64,000 nt of DNA from CAYFFO01 sp964342485 (GCA_964342485.1 CAYFFO010000006.1:1-64000), one strand, 5' to 3'; positions 1 through 7,922 are shown, counted from the stretch's first letter. The notes: generated by a model not told the origin, from the letters alone. A program made the numbers and translations.

Positions 1-106
1 TGAACCTGAACCAGAACCTGAACCAGAAGCTGAACCTGAACCTGAACCTGAACCTGAACCAGAACCTGAGGCAGAAGCTGAACCTGAGAAGGAGTCCAAG
101 CAATGA
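1..106 (+). CDS. rpsQ: C-terminal end of probable ribosomal protein S17 with Glu-Pro repeat tail (partial)
   Basis: An open frame runs from the window edge to a TGA at 104-106 that overlaps the rplN start as ATGA. The 34 visible residues are almost entirely alternating Glu and Pro/Ala, built from GAA-CCT six-base units, and end in a short Lys/Glu/Ser/Gln stretch. No conserved S17 sequence is visible. The name rests on position only: rpsQ normally lies directly before rplN in this operon. Ordinary S17 has no such tail, so either this S17 is extended or another gene has been inserted here. The codon repetition suggests growth by replication slippage. Confidence 0.6.
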   Translation, partial: EPEPEPEPEAEPEPEPEPEPEPEAEAEPEKESKQ

Positions 107-471
107 TCCAAATATATTCCAGGCTTACCGTTGCGGACAATTCTGGGGCTAAAACGATAAGTTGTATAGGAGTACCCGGTGGAAGTGGAAGGCAATACGC
201 AGGTTTAGGAGATGTGATTGTAGCATCTGTTAAAGAAGCATCGCCCGCTTCAGCGGTTCGAAAAGGAGAGGTTGTAAGGGCTGTAATTGTACGAACAAAA
301 AAACCTTATGGGCGAACTGATGGATCCCATATAAGATTTGATGAAAATGCAGCTGTAATCATTGGAGAAGATCAGATGCCTAGAGGGACAAGAATATTTG
401 GTCCGGTTGCTAGAGAACTCAGGGACAAGAATTTCATGAGGATAATTTCCTTGGCTCCGGAGGTTCTATAG
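103..471 (+). CDS. rplN: 50S ribosomal protein L14
   Basis: This 122-residue protein has the usual L14 length and is recognisable throughout. It has the N-terminal IQ-x-x-S-R-L-x-VADNSGAK block, the central basic VVRAVIVRTKK segment, and the RGTRIFGPVARELR motif near residues 93-108. L14 binds 23S rRNA at the subunit interface and contributes to bridges with 16S rRNA. The ATG overlaps the stop of the upstream frame and the next gene follows after one base, so translational coupling is likely. Nothing is unusual apart from its upstream neighbour. Confidence 0.97.
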   Translation: MIQIYSRLTVADNSGAKTISCIGVPGGSGRQYAGLGDVIVASVKEASPASAVRKGEVVRAVIVRTKKPYGRTDGSHIRFDENAAVIIGEDQMPRGTRIFGPVARELRDKNFMRIISLAPEVL

Positions 472-472
472 T

Positions 473-790
473 ATGAAGCTTAGGACAGAAGATAACGTTA
501 TTGTCATAAGAGGTAAAGATAGAGGGAAACAAGGAAGCATCACTAAGGTTTATCCTAAGAATCGAAAGGCGATTGTTGAAGGTGCCAACGTAGTTGTCAA
601 GCATGCAAAGGCTTCAGGTACATCTCGGCAGTCAGAAATAATAACTAAGGAGATGCCTTTACCTGTTTCGAGCTTGGCTCTAATTTGTACTAATTGTAAT
701 AACCCGACCAAGGTGAAATCAAAAACCTTGGGAGATGGTAGTAGGGCAAGGATATGTTCACGAAAAGAATGTGGAGAAGTGATTGAGTGA
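473..790 (+). CDS. rplX: 50S ribosomal protein L24
   Basis: The protein has 105 residues with the KOW motif near the N-terminus (VIVIRGKDRGKQG, about residues 10-22), followed by the VEGANVVVKHAK segment. L24 starts assembly of the 50S subunit on the 5' domain of 23S rRNA. The C-terminal third keeps four cysteines in a CxxC...C-x4-C arrangement, the zinc-ribbon version seen in many bacteria. The stop TGA at 788-790 overlaps the GTG start of rplE, so the two are probably translationally coupled. Confidence 0.96.
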   Translation: MKLRTEDNVIVIRGKDRGKQGSITKVYPKNRKAIVEGANVVVKHAKASGTSRQSEIITKEMPLPVSSLALICTNCNNPTKVKSKTLGDGSRARICSRKECGEVIE

Positions 791-1551
791 CTACTGATAA
801 AGAAAAAAATAAAAAACCGGCAACAAAAAATACTGCCAAAAAATCTTCAAAACCAGCTTCAAGTGTGAAGAAAAGTCGTACAGCTGCTAAAAAGACGCCA
901 GTTAAGAAGGCGGTAAATAAAACTGATAAAAAGGACAAGAAACAAAAGGTTACAGAAGAACAAGTTGTTTCTTCTAAATCATTACCTAGGCTTTTAGCAC
1001 GCTTGAGAGAAGAAATAGCACCAATAATGGTGGATGAATTTGGATATTCTAGTTCAATGCAAGTGCCAGATTTGACCAAAATTGTGCTGAATATTGGAAT
1101 CGGTGAAGAAGCAAGTCAAAATTCTCAAGCAATTGAAAAGGCTTTAGGAGATCTTTCAATGATAACTGGGCAAAAGCCTATAGTTACAAGAGCCCGCAAG
1201 TCTATTGCAGGCTTTAAGTTGAGGGAAGGTACTCCGGTTGGGGTAACTGTAACTTTGAGAAGTAGCCGTATGTATGAATTTTTAGATAGGCTAATCAGCT
1301 CATCTCTTCCCAGGATACGTGATTTCAGAGGTGTCCCACCGGAATCTTTTGATGGTCGGGGTAATTATTCATTAGGCATAAGAGAGCAGATCATATTTCC
1401 TGAAATAGATTACAATTTGATTGATCGGATAAGAGGATTACAAATAATAATTGTAACTACAGCAAAAAATGACGAAGAAGGACGCAGATTCTTACAGCTA
1501 ATGGGAATGCCATTTGCGGCCTCACGTGAAGAGTCTTCATCGGCAGCGTAG
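787..1551 (+). CDS. rplE: 50S ribosomal protein L5 with lysine-rich N-terminal extension
   Basis: The product is 254 residues, against about 180 for ordinary L5. The conserved L5 body starts near residue 67 (LPRLLARLREEIAPIM) and includes DLTKIVLNIGIGE, the RKSIAGFKLREG block and the RDFRGV segment. L5 binds 5S rRNA in the central protuberance. Residues 1-66 are low-complexity Lys/Ala/Ser/Thr with about 21 lysines, resembling a histone-H1-type tail. The GTG at 787 overlaps the rplX stop and is preceded by GGAGAAG at suitable spacing. No ATG lies in frame between it and the conserved body, so the long form is the best-supported start. Confidence 0.93.
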   Translation: MTTDKEKNKKPATKNTAKKSSKPASSVKKSRTAAKKTPVKKAVNKTDKKDKKQKVTEEQVVSSKSLPRLLARLREEIAPIMVDEFGYSSSMQVPDLTKIVLNIGIGEEASQNSQAIEKALGDLSMITGQKPIVTRARKSIAGFKLREGTPVGVTVTLRSSRMYEFLDRLISSSLPRIRDFRGVPPESFDGRGNYSLGIREQIIFPEIDYNLIDRIRGLQIIIVTTAKNDEEGRRFLQLMGMPFAASREESSSAA

Positions 1552-1580
1552 ATATATACATTTTTGAGAAAGGTTAAGTT

Positions 1581-1766
1581 TTGGCAAAAGCATCGAAAAT
1601 AGCGAGTTGGAAAAAACCCAAAAGATTTAAAGTCAGAGAATATAATCGGTGTAATCGTTGTGGAAGACCAAGAGCGTATATCAGGTTTGCAGGGTTATGC
1701 AGGATTTGTTTTAGGGAGATGGCATTGGTAGGTATGCTTCCTGGGATTAGGAAAGCTAGCTGGTAG
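1581..1766 (+). CDS. rpsZ: 30S ribosomal protein S14, zinc-binding type Z
   Basis: This short S14 of 61 residues has cysteines at 24, 27, 40 and 43 in two CxxC pairs (CNRCGRP and CRICF), the zinc-binding C+ form. It ends in the family's usual basic LPGIRKASW. S14 sits in the head of the 30S subunit near S3 and S10. The start is TTG, preceded by a GAGAAAGG ribosome-binding site. The length and cysteines distinguish it from the longer zinc-free S14. Confidence 0.96.
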   Translation: MAKASKIASWKKPKRFKVREYNRCNRCGRPRAYIRFAGLCRICFREMALVGMLPGIRKASW

Positions 1767-1807
1767 CATTAAACATAATTAAAAAACTGATTGTTAGGAA
1801 TAAATAA

Positions 1808-2209
1808 ATGGTTGTAACAGATCCAATATCCGATATGTTGACTAGGATACGTAATGCTATCTTGGTTGGTAAGGATTCGGTAATGATCCCGTCCTCAAAA
1901 ATGAAGGTGTCAATAGCAACAATATTGAGAAAAGAAGGCTTTGTTGCAGATTTTGAATTAGTTAATGATTCCTCCAATTACAATAATATAAGATTGGGTT
2001 TGCATTATCGTGAAGAAGGAGAACCTGCTATTAGAGGCCTTAAACGTGTTAGTAAACCAGGGTTAAGAGTATATGTTGGGAAAGGAGAGATCCCAAGATA
2101 TTATGGAGGTTTGGGATTGTCTATACTTTCAACGTCGAAAGGCGTGATGACTGGGAGACAAGCATGGAAGGAAAAGGTAGGAGGGGAACTCTTATGTTAC
2201 GTTTGGTAA
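1808..2209 (+). CDS. rpsH: 30S ribosomal protein S8
   Basis: The 133-residue product begins with the standard S8 DPISDMLTRIRNA block and carries the SSKMKVSIATIL helix. It ends with the signature LSILSTSKGVMTGRQAWKEKVGGELL. S8 binds the central domain of 16S rRNA early in assembly and is a translational repressor of the spc operon in Escherichia coli. I cannot tell from sequence whether that control exists here. ATG start, 41 bases after rpsZ, 10 bases before rplF. Confidence 0.97.
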   Translation: MVVTDPISDMLTRIRNAILVGKDSVMIPSSKMKVSIATILRKEGFVADFELVNDSSNYNNIRLGLHYREEGEPAIRGLKRVSKPGLRVYVGKGEIPRYYGGLGLSILSTSKGVMTGRQAWKEKVGGELLCYVW

Positions 2210-2219
2210 AGGTGCAGTT

Positions 2220-2768
2220 ATGTCTAGAATAGGATTACAACCCATAGAATTGCCGACTGGAGTTGAAGTCTCTGTTGATGACTCTGTAGTTACTGTGAAA
2301 GGTCCAAAAGGCGAATTATCACAGGAGATCGATTCTGCTATTACAGTTTCGAATGAAGACAGTAGTTTAAAGGTTACACGTAAGTCGGATGATAGAACAC
2401 ATAAAGCTCTTCATGGCCTGACTCGTAGCCTTATTTACAATATGGTACATGGCGTTCATAGTGGGTTCTCAAAATCTTTGGAATTTGTAGGAGTTGGATA
2501 CAGAGCGCAGCAAAAAGGTAAGGGTGTTAGTTTGAGTGTTATGTTGAGTCATAGTGTTGAGATAGACCCTCCAGATGGGGTTGATTTAAACGTAGAGGGA
2601 AACAATTTAATTACTGTTACCGGTATCGATAAACAGAAGGTAGGTCAGTTGGCAGCTGAGATAAAGTCAATTCGCCCACCGAATGTTTACACTGGTAGTG
2701 GGATCCGTTATCGCGGAGAACAGATTAAATTAAAACCGGGTAAGAGCGCCAGAAGGGTGGTTGAATAG
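2220..2768 (+). CDS. rplF: 50S ribosomal protein L6
   Basis: The protein has 182 residues and two tandem L6 folds. The N-terminal MSRIGLQPIELPTGVEV and the VTVKGPKGEL strand lie in the first. The second holds the GVGYRAQ motif and the C-terminal RPPNVYTGSGIRYRGE followed by KPGKSA. L6 binds 23S rRNA near the sarcin-ricin loop and the factor-binding site. The stop is directly followed by the rplR ATG, so these genes are tightly packed. Confidence 0.97.
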   Translation: MSRIGLQPIELPTGVEVSVDDSVVTVKGPKGELSQEIDSAITVSNEDSSLKVTRKSDDRTHKALHGLTRSLIYNMVHGVHSGFSKSLEFVGVGYRAQQKGKGVSLSVMLSHSVEIDPPDGVDLNVEGNNLITVTGIDKQKVGQLAAEIKSIRPPNVYTGSGIRYRGEQIKLKPGKSARRVVE

Positions 2769-3137
2769 ATGCCAAAGGAAGGTACAAGTAGAATCAGGAG
2801 GATAGCTCGTCATCAACGAGTGAGGAAGAATGTTAATGGTTCTTCTGAAAGGCCGAGGATGTCGGTATATAGAAGCTTGAATCATACATATGCACAAGTT
2901 ATTGACGACAAAAAAGGCGTCACATTAGTTTCGGCTTCGAGTTTGGAGATGTCTGTCAAAAACAATTTGACAGATAAATCAAAAAAGGAAATTGCTAGTC
3001 TTGTAGGTTCTTTGATAGCTGAAAGAGCAATGGATAATGGTTTGAAAGAGGTGATATTTGACAGGGGTGGATATAAATACCACGGTAGGGTTAAAGCCGT
3101 AGCAGAAGCTGCTAGGAAGGGAGGGCTGACCTTCTGA
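2769..3137 (+). CDS. rplR: 50S ribosomal protein L18
   Basis: The protein has 122 residues, normal for L18. It has the basic N-terminus (RIRRIARHQRVRKNV), the S-ERPRMSVYRS-NHTYAQVIDD block and a C-terminal FDRGGYKYHGRVKAVAEAARKGGL signature. L18 partners L5 in carrying 5S rRNA to the central protuberance, which matters here because L5 in this operon is extended. The last base of its stop is the first base of the rpsE ATG. Confidence 0.97.
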   Translation: MPKEGTSRIRRIARHQRVRKNVNGSSERPRMSVYRSLNHTYAQVIDDKKGVTLVSASSLEMSVKNNLTDKSKKEIASLVGSLIAERAMDNGLKEVIFDRGGYKYHGRVKAVAEAARKGGLTF

Positions 3138-3697
3138 TGGTTACCAGATCTGGAAAAGACAGGGACGAATCTAGTAGAGAAGAAGATGGTATACAGGAAA
3201 GAGTGGTGAAGATTTCCCGAGTTTCTAAAGTTGTAAAGGGTGGGCGAAGATTAAGTTTCAGTGCAGTTGTAGTGGTTGGTGATGGTGATGGCAATGTGGG
3301 GATAGGTATGGGTAAAGCAACAGCTGTTCCTGATGCTGTTAGGAAGGGTGTTGTTAAGGCGAGAAATAATATGATTAAAGTGCCTCTTGAGGAAAGCACA
3401 ATTCCTCACGAAGTAATATCGAAATATCGATCGTCTGAAGTTATGTTAAAACCTGCTTCAGCTGGTACAGGAGTTATAGCTGGAGGATCAGTAAGAGCAG
3501 TGGTCGAATTAGCTGGGATCAAAGATATTACTACTAAGGCTCGCTTTAGTACAAATCCAGTTAACACGGTCAAGGCTACTTTCCAAGGCCTAAAAATGCT
3601 GAGACGCCCAATAGAAGAGATTAAGAAAAGGAAGGATTTGGCCGAAACAATCCCAACGAAGCCTCAGCATGGGGGGCGAGGGATTAGAAAGGGGTAA
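3137..3697 (+). CDS. rpsE: 30S ribosomal protein S5
   Basis: The product is 186 residues with a charged, variable N-terminus of about 20 residues before the conserved VVKISRVSKVVKGGRRLSFSA block. The S5 motif VVVGDGDGNVGIGMGKA follows, then the C-terminal domain with the TGVIAGGSVRAVVELAGIKDI segment. S5 lies at the mRNA entry tunnel and affects decoding accuracy. It overlaps rplR by one base, and rpmD follows after two bases. Confidence 0.97.
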   Translation: MVTRSGKDRDESSREEDGIQERVVKISRVSKVVKGGRRLSFSAVVVVGDGDGNVGIGMGKATAVPDAVRKGVVKARNNMIKVPLEESTIPHEVISKYRSSEVMLKPASAGTGVIAGGSVRAVVELAGIKDITTKARFSTNPVNTVKATFQGLKMLRRPIEEIKKRKDLAETIPTKPQHGGRGIRKG

Positions 3698-3699
3698 TT

Positions 3700-3882
3700 T
3701 TGAGTAAGATTGCTGTTGTTTGGAAAAAAAGCACAATTGGTTATCCAAAAAATCAAAGAAGCACTATAGCCGGGCTTGGGCTTAAACGGCTTAATCACAG
3801 GGTTGAACATGAAGATACACCATCAATCAGAGGTATGATAAACAAAGTCAGGCACCTGGTAGAAATTGAGTCGAATGTTTAG
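3700..3882 (+). CDS. rpmD: 50S ribosomal protein L30
   Basis: A 60-residue protein with the compact L30 pattern: a K-S-x-IGYPKNQRSTIAGLGLKRLN segment around residues 10-31 and a C-terminal IRGMINKVRHLVEIE. L30 is a peripheral 23S rRNA-binding protein of the large subunit. The start is TTG two bases after the rpsE stop, and no better start exists that keeps the conserved N-terminal strand. Confidence 0.95.
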   Translation: MSKIAVVWKKSTIGYPKNQRSTIAGLGLKRLNHRVEHEDTPSIRGMINKVRHLVEIESNV

Positions 3883-3920
3883 GGTGCAATCACAATGAAG
3901 GGTATATGTCGTAAATTAAA

Positions 3921-4370
3921 ATGAGACAGCAAGATTTAAAACCAGCCATAAAATGGCAAAAAAATAGAAAGCGTAGAGGTCGTGGTGACGGTAGTGGACG
4001 GGGCAATTATTCTGGTAGAGGTATGAAAGGCCAGAACTCTCGTAGCGGTGGTGGTGTTCGACCTGGATTTGAGGGTGGGCAAATAGCTCTTATAAAAGCG
4101 CTACCTAGTATGCGTGGGTTCACTAATATATTCAAAGTAAAGTATGTTCCTGTAAATTTGAAAGATCTTGATAAAATAGGCGATAGTTTAGAAATTACAC
4201 CAGATGTAATGGTTGATAGCAGGATAGTAAAAAATAAAGAGGTCAGGGTAAAAATTTTGGGAGAAGGTAGTTTGAGTCGTCCATTAGTGGTGCATGCTCA
4301 TAAATTTTCAAATGAAGCTCGTAAAAAGATTGAGGATGCCGGTGGTAGTGTAAAGGAGCTGTCGGATTGA
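3921..4370 (+). CDS. rplO: 50S ribosomal protein L15
   Basis: This 149-residue protein has the Gly/Arg-rich N-terminal arm typical of L15 (KRRGRGDGSGRGNYSGRGMKGQ, SRSGGGVRPGFEGGQ, about residues 17-55). A globular C-terminal domain ends in the hydrophobic VVHAHKFSNEARKKIEDAGG block. L15 is a late assembly protein whose arm threads into 23S rRNA. The stop overlaps the TTG start of secY, so the two are probably coupled. Confidence 0.96.
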   Translation: MRQQDLKPAIKWQKNRKRRGRGDGSGRGNYSGRGMKGQNSRSGGGVRPGFEGGQIALIKALPSMRGFTNIFKVKYVPVNLKDLDKIGDSLEITPDVMVDSRIVKNKEVRVKILGEGSLSRPLVVHAHKFSNEARKKIEDAGGSVKELSD

Positions 4371-5707
4371 GACAGAGTCAACGGGCGGCACAGCAGGAGA
4401 CTTCTAGACCTCAGCTTATTCAATCCATGATTGATGCAATGAAGGTCCCAGACCTTCGTGCGAAAATCTTGTTTACCCTTGGGATGCTTATAATTTATAG
4501 ATTTGTTGCTCATGTTCCTGTGCCTGGAGTTCAACCCGAAGAACTATCTAGGGCGTTTGAACAAGAAGCCCTACTTGGTTTCCTTGACTTGTTTAGTGGT
4601 GGAGCTTTGGCGGATATGAGTGTGGCAGCTATGGGTGTATATCCATATATAACCGCCTCAATTGTAATGCAAATACTTACTCCTGTGGTACCTCAACTCA
4701 AATCCTTATCGCAGGAAGGTGAATTTGGTCGTCAAAGGATTAACCAGATTACACATTATTTGACCGTGCCGATAGCTTTATTCCAATCGTGGGGGACACT
4801 TACATTCCTTAGGCAATCTCCGGTCTTTGATGCCAGTTTAACTTTCGGAATTAACTTGCCTACTATATCAATGCTTATTTCTATGATTGCGGGTACGATG
4901 TTTTGTGTTTGGCTAGGGGAACTAATAACTGAACGAGGGTTGGGCAATGGTATTTCTCTTATCATATTTGGAGGAATAGTTGCAAGATTGCCTCAAATGA
5001 TTGGGAGAGGTTTTCTAGAAAAGGATGAAGCAGCAGGTCTTCTTTTACTAGCAGCATTTGGTGGCATCATCATCTATATAATTGTACTTTTTACTGAAGC
5101 TCAAAGGAGGGTTCCTGTTCAATATGGGAGAAGTGTTTTTAGAGGCGGTAAAATGCAAAGACAAACAGGGGCTAGTTTTCTTCCACTTAAAGTTAACTCT
5201 GCTGGCATGATTCCTTTGATATTTGCGTCGTCTATGATGATCCTTCCAATAACACTGGCAAGTTATTTTCAAAATCCAATGAGCGATAATCTATTTGTTC
5301 GTGGGATGCGGTTTTTTTCAGATGCACTAGATCCAACGAGATTTCCATATTATTTGGGTCTGTTTTTATTGGTCGTTGCTTTCACATTTTTTTACACGAT
5401 GGTGGTATTTCAGCAACAAAACTTGGCAGAAAATCTACAAAGGAATGGTGGATTTATTCCTGGTATTCGCCCGGGAAAACCAACCCAGGAATACTTAAAT
5501 CGAGTGATTGTTAGGATAACTTGGGGTGGGGCGCTCTTTCTTGGAGGAGTGGCAATAGTGCCATGGTTTGTCACAGCGGCCACAGATGTCAGAGCTTTAA
5601 CTATCAGTAGTTTTAGTCTTTTGATTATGGTTGGAGTGGCACTAGATACCATGCGGCAATTAGAGGCTCAGCTGTTGATGCGAAATTATGAAGGATTTAT
5701 ACGTTAG
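4367..5707 (+). CDS. secY: Protein translocase subunit SecY
   Basis: SecY is the channel-forming subunit of the Sec translocon in the cytoplasmic membrane. The 446-residue product shows the expected ten hydrophobic segments. It has the first-segment VPVPGV motif, the plug region (GFLDLFSGGALADMSVAAMGVYPYI), the QSLxQEGE-GRQRINQ-like loop and the cytosolic EAQRRVPVQYGR loop that contacts the ribosome and SecA. The TTG at 4367 overlaps the rplO stop. The GTG of adk shares the last base of the SecY stop. Confidence 0.96.
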   Translation: MRQSQRAAQQETSRPQLIQSMIDAMKVPDLRAKILFTLGMLIIYRFVAHVPVPGVQPEELSRAFEQEALLGFLDLFSGGALADMSVAAMGVYPYITASIVMQILTPVVPQLKSLSQEGEFGRQRINQITHYLTVPIALFQSWGTLTFLRQSPVFDASLTFGINLPTISMLISMIAGTMFCVWLGELITERGLGNGISLIIFGGIVARLPQMIGRGFLEKDEAAGLLLLAAFGGIIIYIIVLFTEAQRRVPVQYGRSVFRGGKMQRQTGASFLPLKVNSAGMIPLIFASSMMILPITLASYFQNPMSDNLFVRGMRFFSDALDPTRFPYYLGLFLLVVAFTFFYTMVVFQQQNLAENLQRNGGFIPGIRPGKPTQEYLNRVIVRITWGGALFLGGVAIVPWFVTAATDVRALTISSFSLLIMVGVALDTMRQLEAQLLMRNYEGFIR

Positions 5708-6242
5708 TGAGAATNNNNNNNNNNNNNNNNNNNNNNNNNNNNNNNNNNNNNNNNNNNNNNNNNNNNNNNNNNNNNNNNNNNNNNNNNNNNNNNNNNNNNN
5801 NNNNNNNNNNNNNNACTCAGATGGTTTTTTGTTGGACGGATTTCCGCGGACATACCCGCAGGCAGTAGCATTAGATGAGGCTCTAACAAAAAATAATGTA
5901 GGTATAGATCGTGTTTTGAATTTGAAAGTTGGGATAGATGAGTTGATTAACAGGTTATCTGGAAGGATAATTTGCAGAAATTGTCAACGTTCATATCATT
6001 TGACTTATGCACCGCCTATTTGTCCGGGGGTGTGTAATGAATGTGAAGGAGAATTGTATGAAAGGGAAGATGATAACAGAAGTGCAGTGCAAAAAAGACT
6101 TGAGGTTTATTTTGATGAAACTGAACCGTTGATAAATTACTATAGTCAAAAAGGACTATTGACGGAGATTAGCGGGACTGGATCTATAGAGGTTGTAGGG
6201 GCTTCAATATTAGATGGATTAGTTAATTCGACAAGTAAGTAA
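5707..6242 (+). CDS. adk: Adenylate kinase, interrupted by an assembly gap
   Basis: Adenylate kinase converts AMP and ATP to two ADP. The GTG at 5707 begins Met-Arg-(Ile/Met), the normal Adk N-terminus, just before the N run. After the gap come GFLLDGFPRT, the zinc-type lid with CRNCQRSYH and CNECEGELYEREDD, and the KRLEVYFDET segment. In E. coli Adk the GFLLDGFPR block begins near residue 79, but only about 38 codons separate it from the start here, and the two flanks are in different frames. The real missing stretch, with the P-loop, is therefore probably nearer 220 bases than 100. Confidence 0.9.
5715..5814. other. Assembly gap of 100 N inside adk
   Basis: Exactly 100 undetermined bases, the usual placeholder for a scaffold join of unknown length. 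The flanking halves both belong to adenylate kinase, which supports the join. The reading frame and expected protein length show that the true gap length is not 100. Confidence 0.97.
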
Positions 6243-6314
6243 GGGCAATTATATGAGTGAGTATGGTATGATATTAAGGTTGTGCCATATTCTTAAGGGA
6301 ATTGGTATAGGATT

Positions 6315-7097
6315 ATGGGAAATAACCCCTCGGTTGGTGCAATGAATATATCTGGAGTTACTATAAAATCTCCAGGTGAACTTCAACATATGAAACAGGC
6401 TGGAGAGGTGGTAAAAAAGACCAAAGAAATAATTAAAGAGGCGATAGATTCAGGCGTATCTACCTATGATCTAGATAGGATAGCCGAAAGTGAGATTAGA
6501 AAACAAGGAGCCGTCCCGTCATTCAAGGGATTATACGGATTTCCTGCAACTATTTGTGCATCGATAAATCATGAGATTGTTCATGGTATCCCCTCAGTTA
6601 AAAGGATACTTAAGGCGGGGGATATAATTAGCGTTGATGTTGGAGCAGTAGTTGGTGGTTTTCATGCCGATAGTGCTTTTACAGTATCTATAGGGGAAGT
6701 TGAAGATAGCGTCTATAAGCTTATTGTTGATACTTATGAATCCTTGAAATGTGGAATCGAGAAAGCAGTTCCCAAAGGTCGTATAGGAGATATATCAGCA
6801 GCTGTACAAAAGTACGCGGAAGTCAGAGGATATGGAGTTGTAAGACAATATGTTGGGCACGGTATAGGTAGAGCTTTGCATGAGGATCCACAGGTGCCTA
6901 ATTATGGAGAACAGGGTAAAGGGTTACAGTTGAGAGAAGGGATGACGATAGCTATTGAACCAATGTTAAATTTGGGAACGTGGAAGACTCAGGTTGAGGA
7001 TGATGGATGGACGGTTGTTACAGCAGATGGTAGTTTGTCAGCGCATTTTGAAGATACGGTGGCAATAACAAATAATGGCCCAGAAGTTTTGACATAA
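6315..7097 (+). CDS. map: Methionine aminopeptidase type I
   Basis: This enzyme removes the initiator methionine from new proteins. The 260-residue product has the type I pincer-fold landmarks: IKSPGELQHMKQAGEVV, NHEIVHGIPS, the metal ligands in ISVDVGAVVGGFHADSAFTV, the VGHGIGRALHEDPQVPNYG block with its histidine, and the late ligands in IAIEPML and SAHFEDTVAI. An internal ATG at 6342 would remove nine unconserved residues and is an alternative start. The gene lies between adk and infA, its usual place. Confidence 0.96.
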   Translation: MGNNPSVGAMNISGVTIKSPGELQHMKQAGEVVKKTKEIIKEAIDSGVSTYDLDRIAESEIRKQGAVPSFKGLYGFPATICASINHEIVHGIPSVKRILKAGDIISVDVGAVVGGFHADSAFTVSIGEVEDSVYKLIVDTYESLKCGIEKAVPKGRIGDISAAVQKYAEVRGYGVVRQYVGHGIGRALHEDPQVPNYGEQGKGLQLREGMTIAIEPMLNLGTWKTQVEDDGWTVVTADGSLSAHFEDTVAITNNGPEVLT

Positions 7098-7118
7098 AAA
7101 ATAAGTATAGAAGGAAAT

Positions 7119-7376
7119 TTGGCTAAAAAAGAAGCAATAGAAGTTGAAGGAACCGTTGCTGAATCTCTGAGAGATGCAACTTTTAGGATTGATTTAGCTA
7201 ACGGACACCAAGTCATGGCCAAAATATCGGGAAGACTTAGAGTAAATTACATTCGAATACTTCCAGGAGATAGGGTATTGGTTGAATTATCTCCTTACGA
7301 TTTAACAAGAGGCAGGGTTACTTACAGGTTTCCTTCAGGAGGATCTCGAAATGCTAGTGGTCCCGTAAGGAGGTAG
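7119..7376 (+). CDS. infA: Translation initiation factor IF-1
   Basis: An 85-residue S1/OB-fold protein. The family block EVEGTVAESLRDATFRIDLANGHQVMAKISGRLRVNYIRILPGDRV-VELSPYDLTRGRVTYR is complete, with a C-terminal basic tail about 12 residues longer than in E. coli IF-1. IF-1 occupies the ribosomal A site during initiation. The start is TTG, preceded by GAAGGAAA. rpmJ follows after five bases. Confidence 0.96.
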   Translation: MAKKEAIEVEGTVAESLRDATFRIDLANGHQVMAKISGRLRVNYIRILPGDRVLVELSPYDLTRGRVTYRFPSGGSRNASGPVRR

Positions 7377-7381
7377 TGAAT

Positions 7382-7495
7382 ATGAAAGTGTCCGCGTCTG
7401 TTAAGAAAAGATGTGCAAAATGTAAGGTTATTAGGAGACAAGGTACTGTGATGGTAATTTGCGATAATTTGAGACATAAGCAAAGACAGGGTTGA
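7382..7495 (+). CDS. rpmJ: 50S ribosomal protein L36
   Basis: The ATG at 7382 opens a 37-codon frame with the L36 pattern MKVSASVKKRCAKCKVIRRQ, then VICDN-RHKQRQG. The zinc ligands Cys11, Cys14, Cys27 and His32 are all present, so this is the zinc-binding C+ form. L36 is the smallest large-subunit protein and stabilises 23S rRNA late in assembly. It sits between infA and rpsM in the canonical order. Confidence 0.96.
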   Translation: MKVSASVKKRCAKCKVIRRQGTVMVICDNLRHKQRQG

Positions 7496-7519
7496 TATAT
7501 ATTTATAGGAGAGGATTCA

Positions 7520-7903
7520 ATGGCGATAATTTCTGGTGTAAATATCCCTGATGACAAAAGGGTTGAGGTATCACTTCAACGAGTACACGGCATAGGTTTG
7601 TCTCAAGCTAAGGATATAATTGGAAAGGCTGGGATTTCAGGAAATCCTCATGTGAGAGATCTCACTGAGGCAGATTTGACTAGAATTAGAGAGATAGTAG
7701 ATCGCGAAAAAACTGTGGAAGGCGATCTTCGTAGAGAAGTGAATATGAATATTCGGAGACTGATCGATATTGGTAGTTACCGTGGTTTAAGGCACAGGCG
7801 AGGGTTACCTGTAAGAGGTCAGCGTACTCGCACGAATGCAAGAGCCAAACGAGGCAGAAGAATCGCGGTAGCCGGTCGTAGAAATGTTGTAGCAACAACC
7901 TAG
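7520..7903 (+). CDS. rpsM: 30S ribosomal protein S13
   Basis: The product is 127 residues, with the S13 N-terminal block ISGVNIPDDKRVEVSLQRVHGIGLSQAKDI and the helix-two-turn-helix region. The C-terminal SYRGLRHRRGLPVRGQRTRTNARAKRG tail contacts P-site tRNA. S13 forms bridges between the head of the 30S subunit and L5, so it is a direct neighbour of the extended L5. It is followed by rpsK after 19 bases. Confidence 0.97.
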   Translation: MAIISGVNIPDDKRVEVSLQRVHGIGLSQAKDIIGKAGISGNPHVRDLTEADLTRIREIVDREKTVEGDLRREVNMNIRRLIDIGSYRGLRHRRGLPVRGQRTRTNARAKRGRRIAVAGRRNVVATT

Positions 7904-7922
7904 GTATACAGGAGAAATATAC

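Noticed and set aside
1..95. Short tandem repeats at the window start, considered as a CRISPR array or satellite
   Set aside because: The six-base GAA-CCT units are in frame, continue to a normal stop and encode a Glu-Pro tail. No spacers exist.
690..1079. Long reverse-strand frame under rplX and rplE, with similar shadow frames elsewhere
   Set aside because: It mirrors the coding bias of real genes, matches no family and overlaps unmistakable ribosomal proteins.
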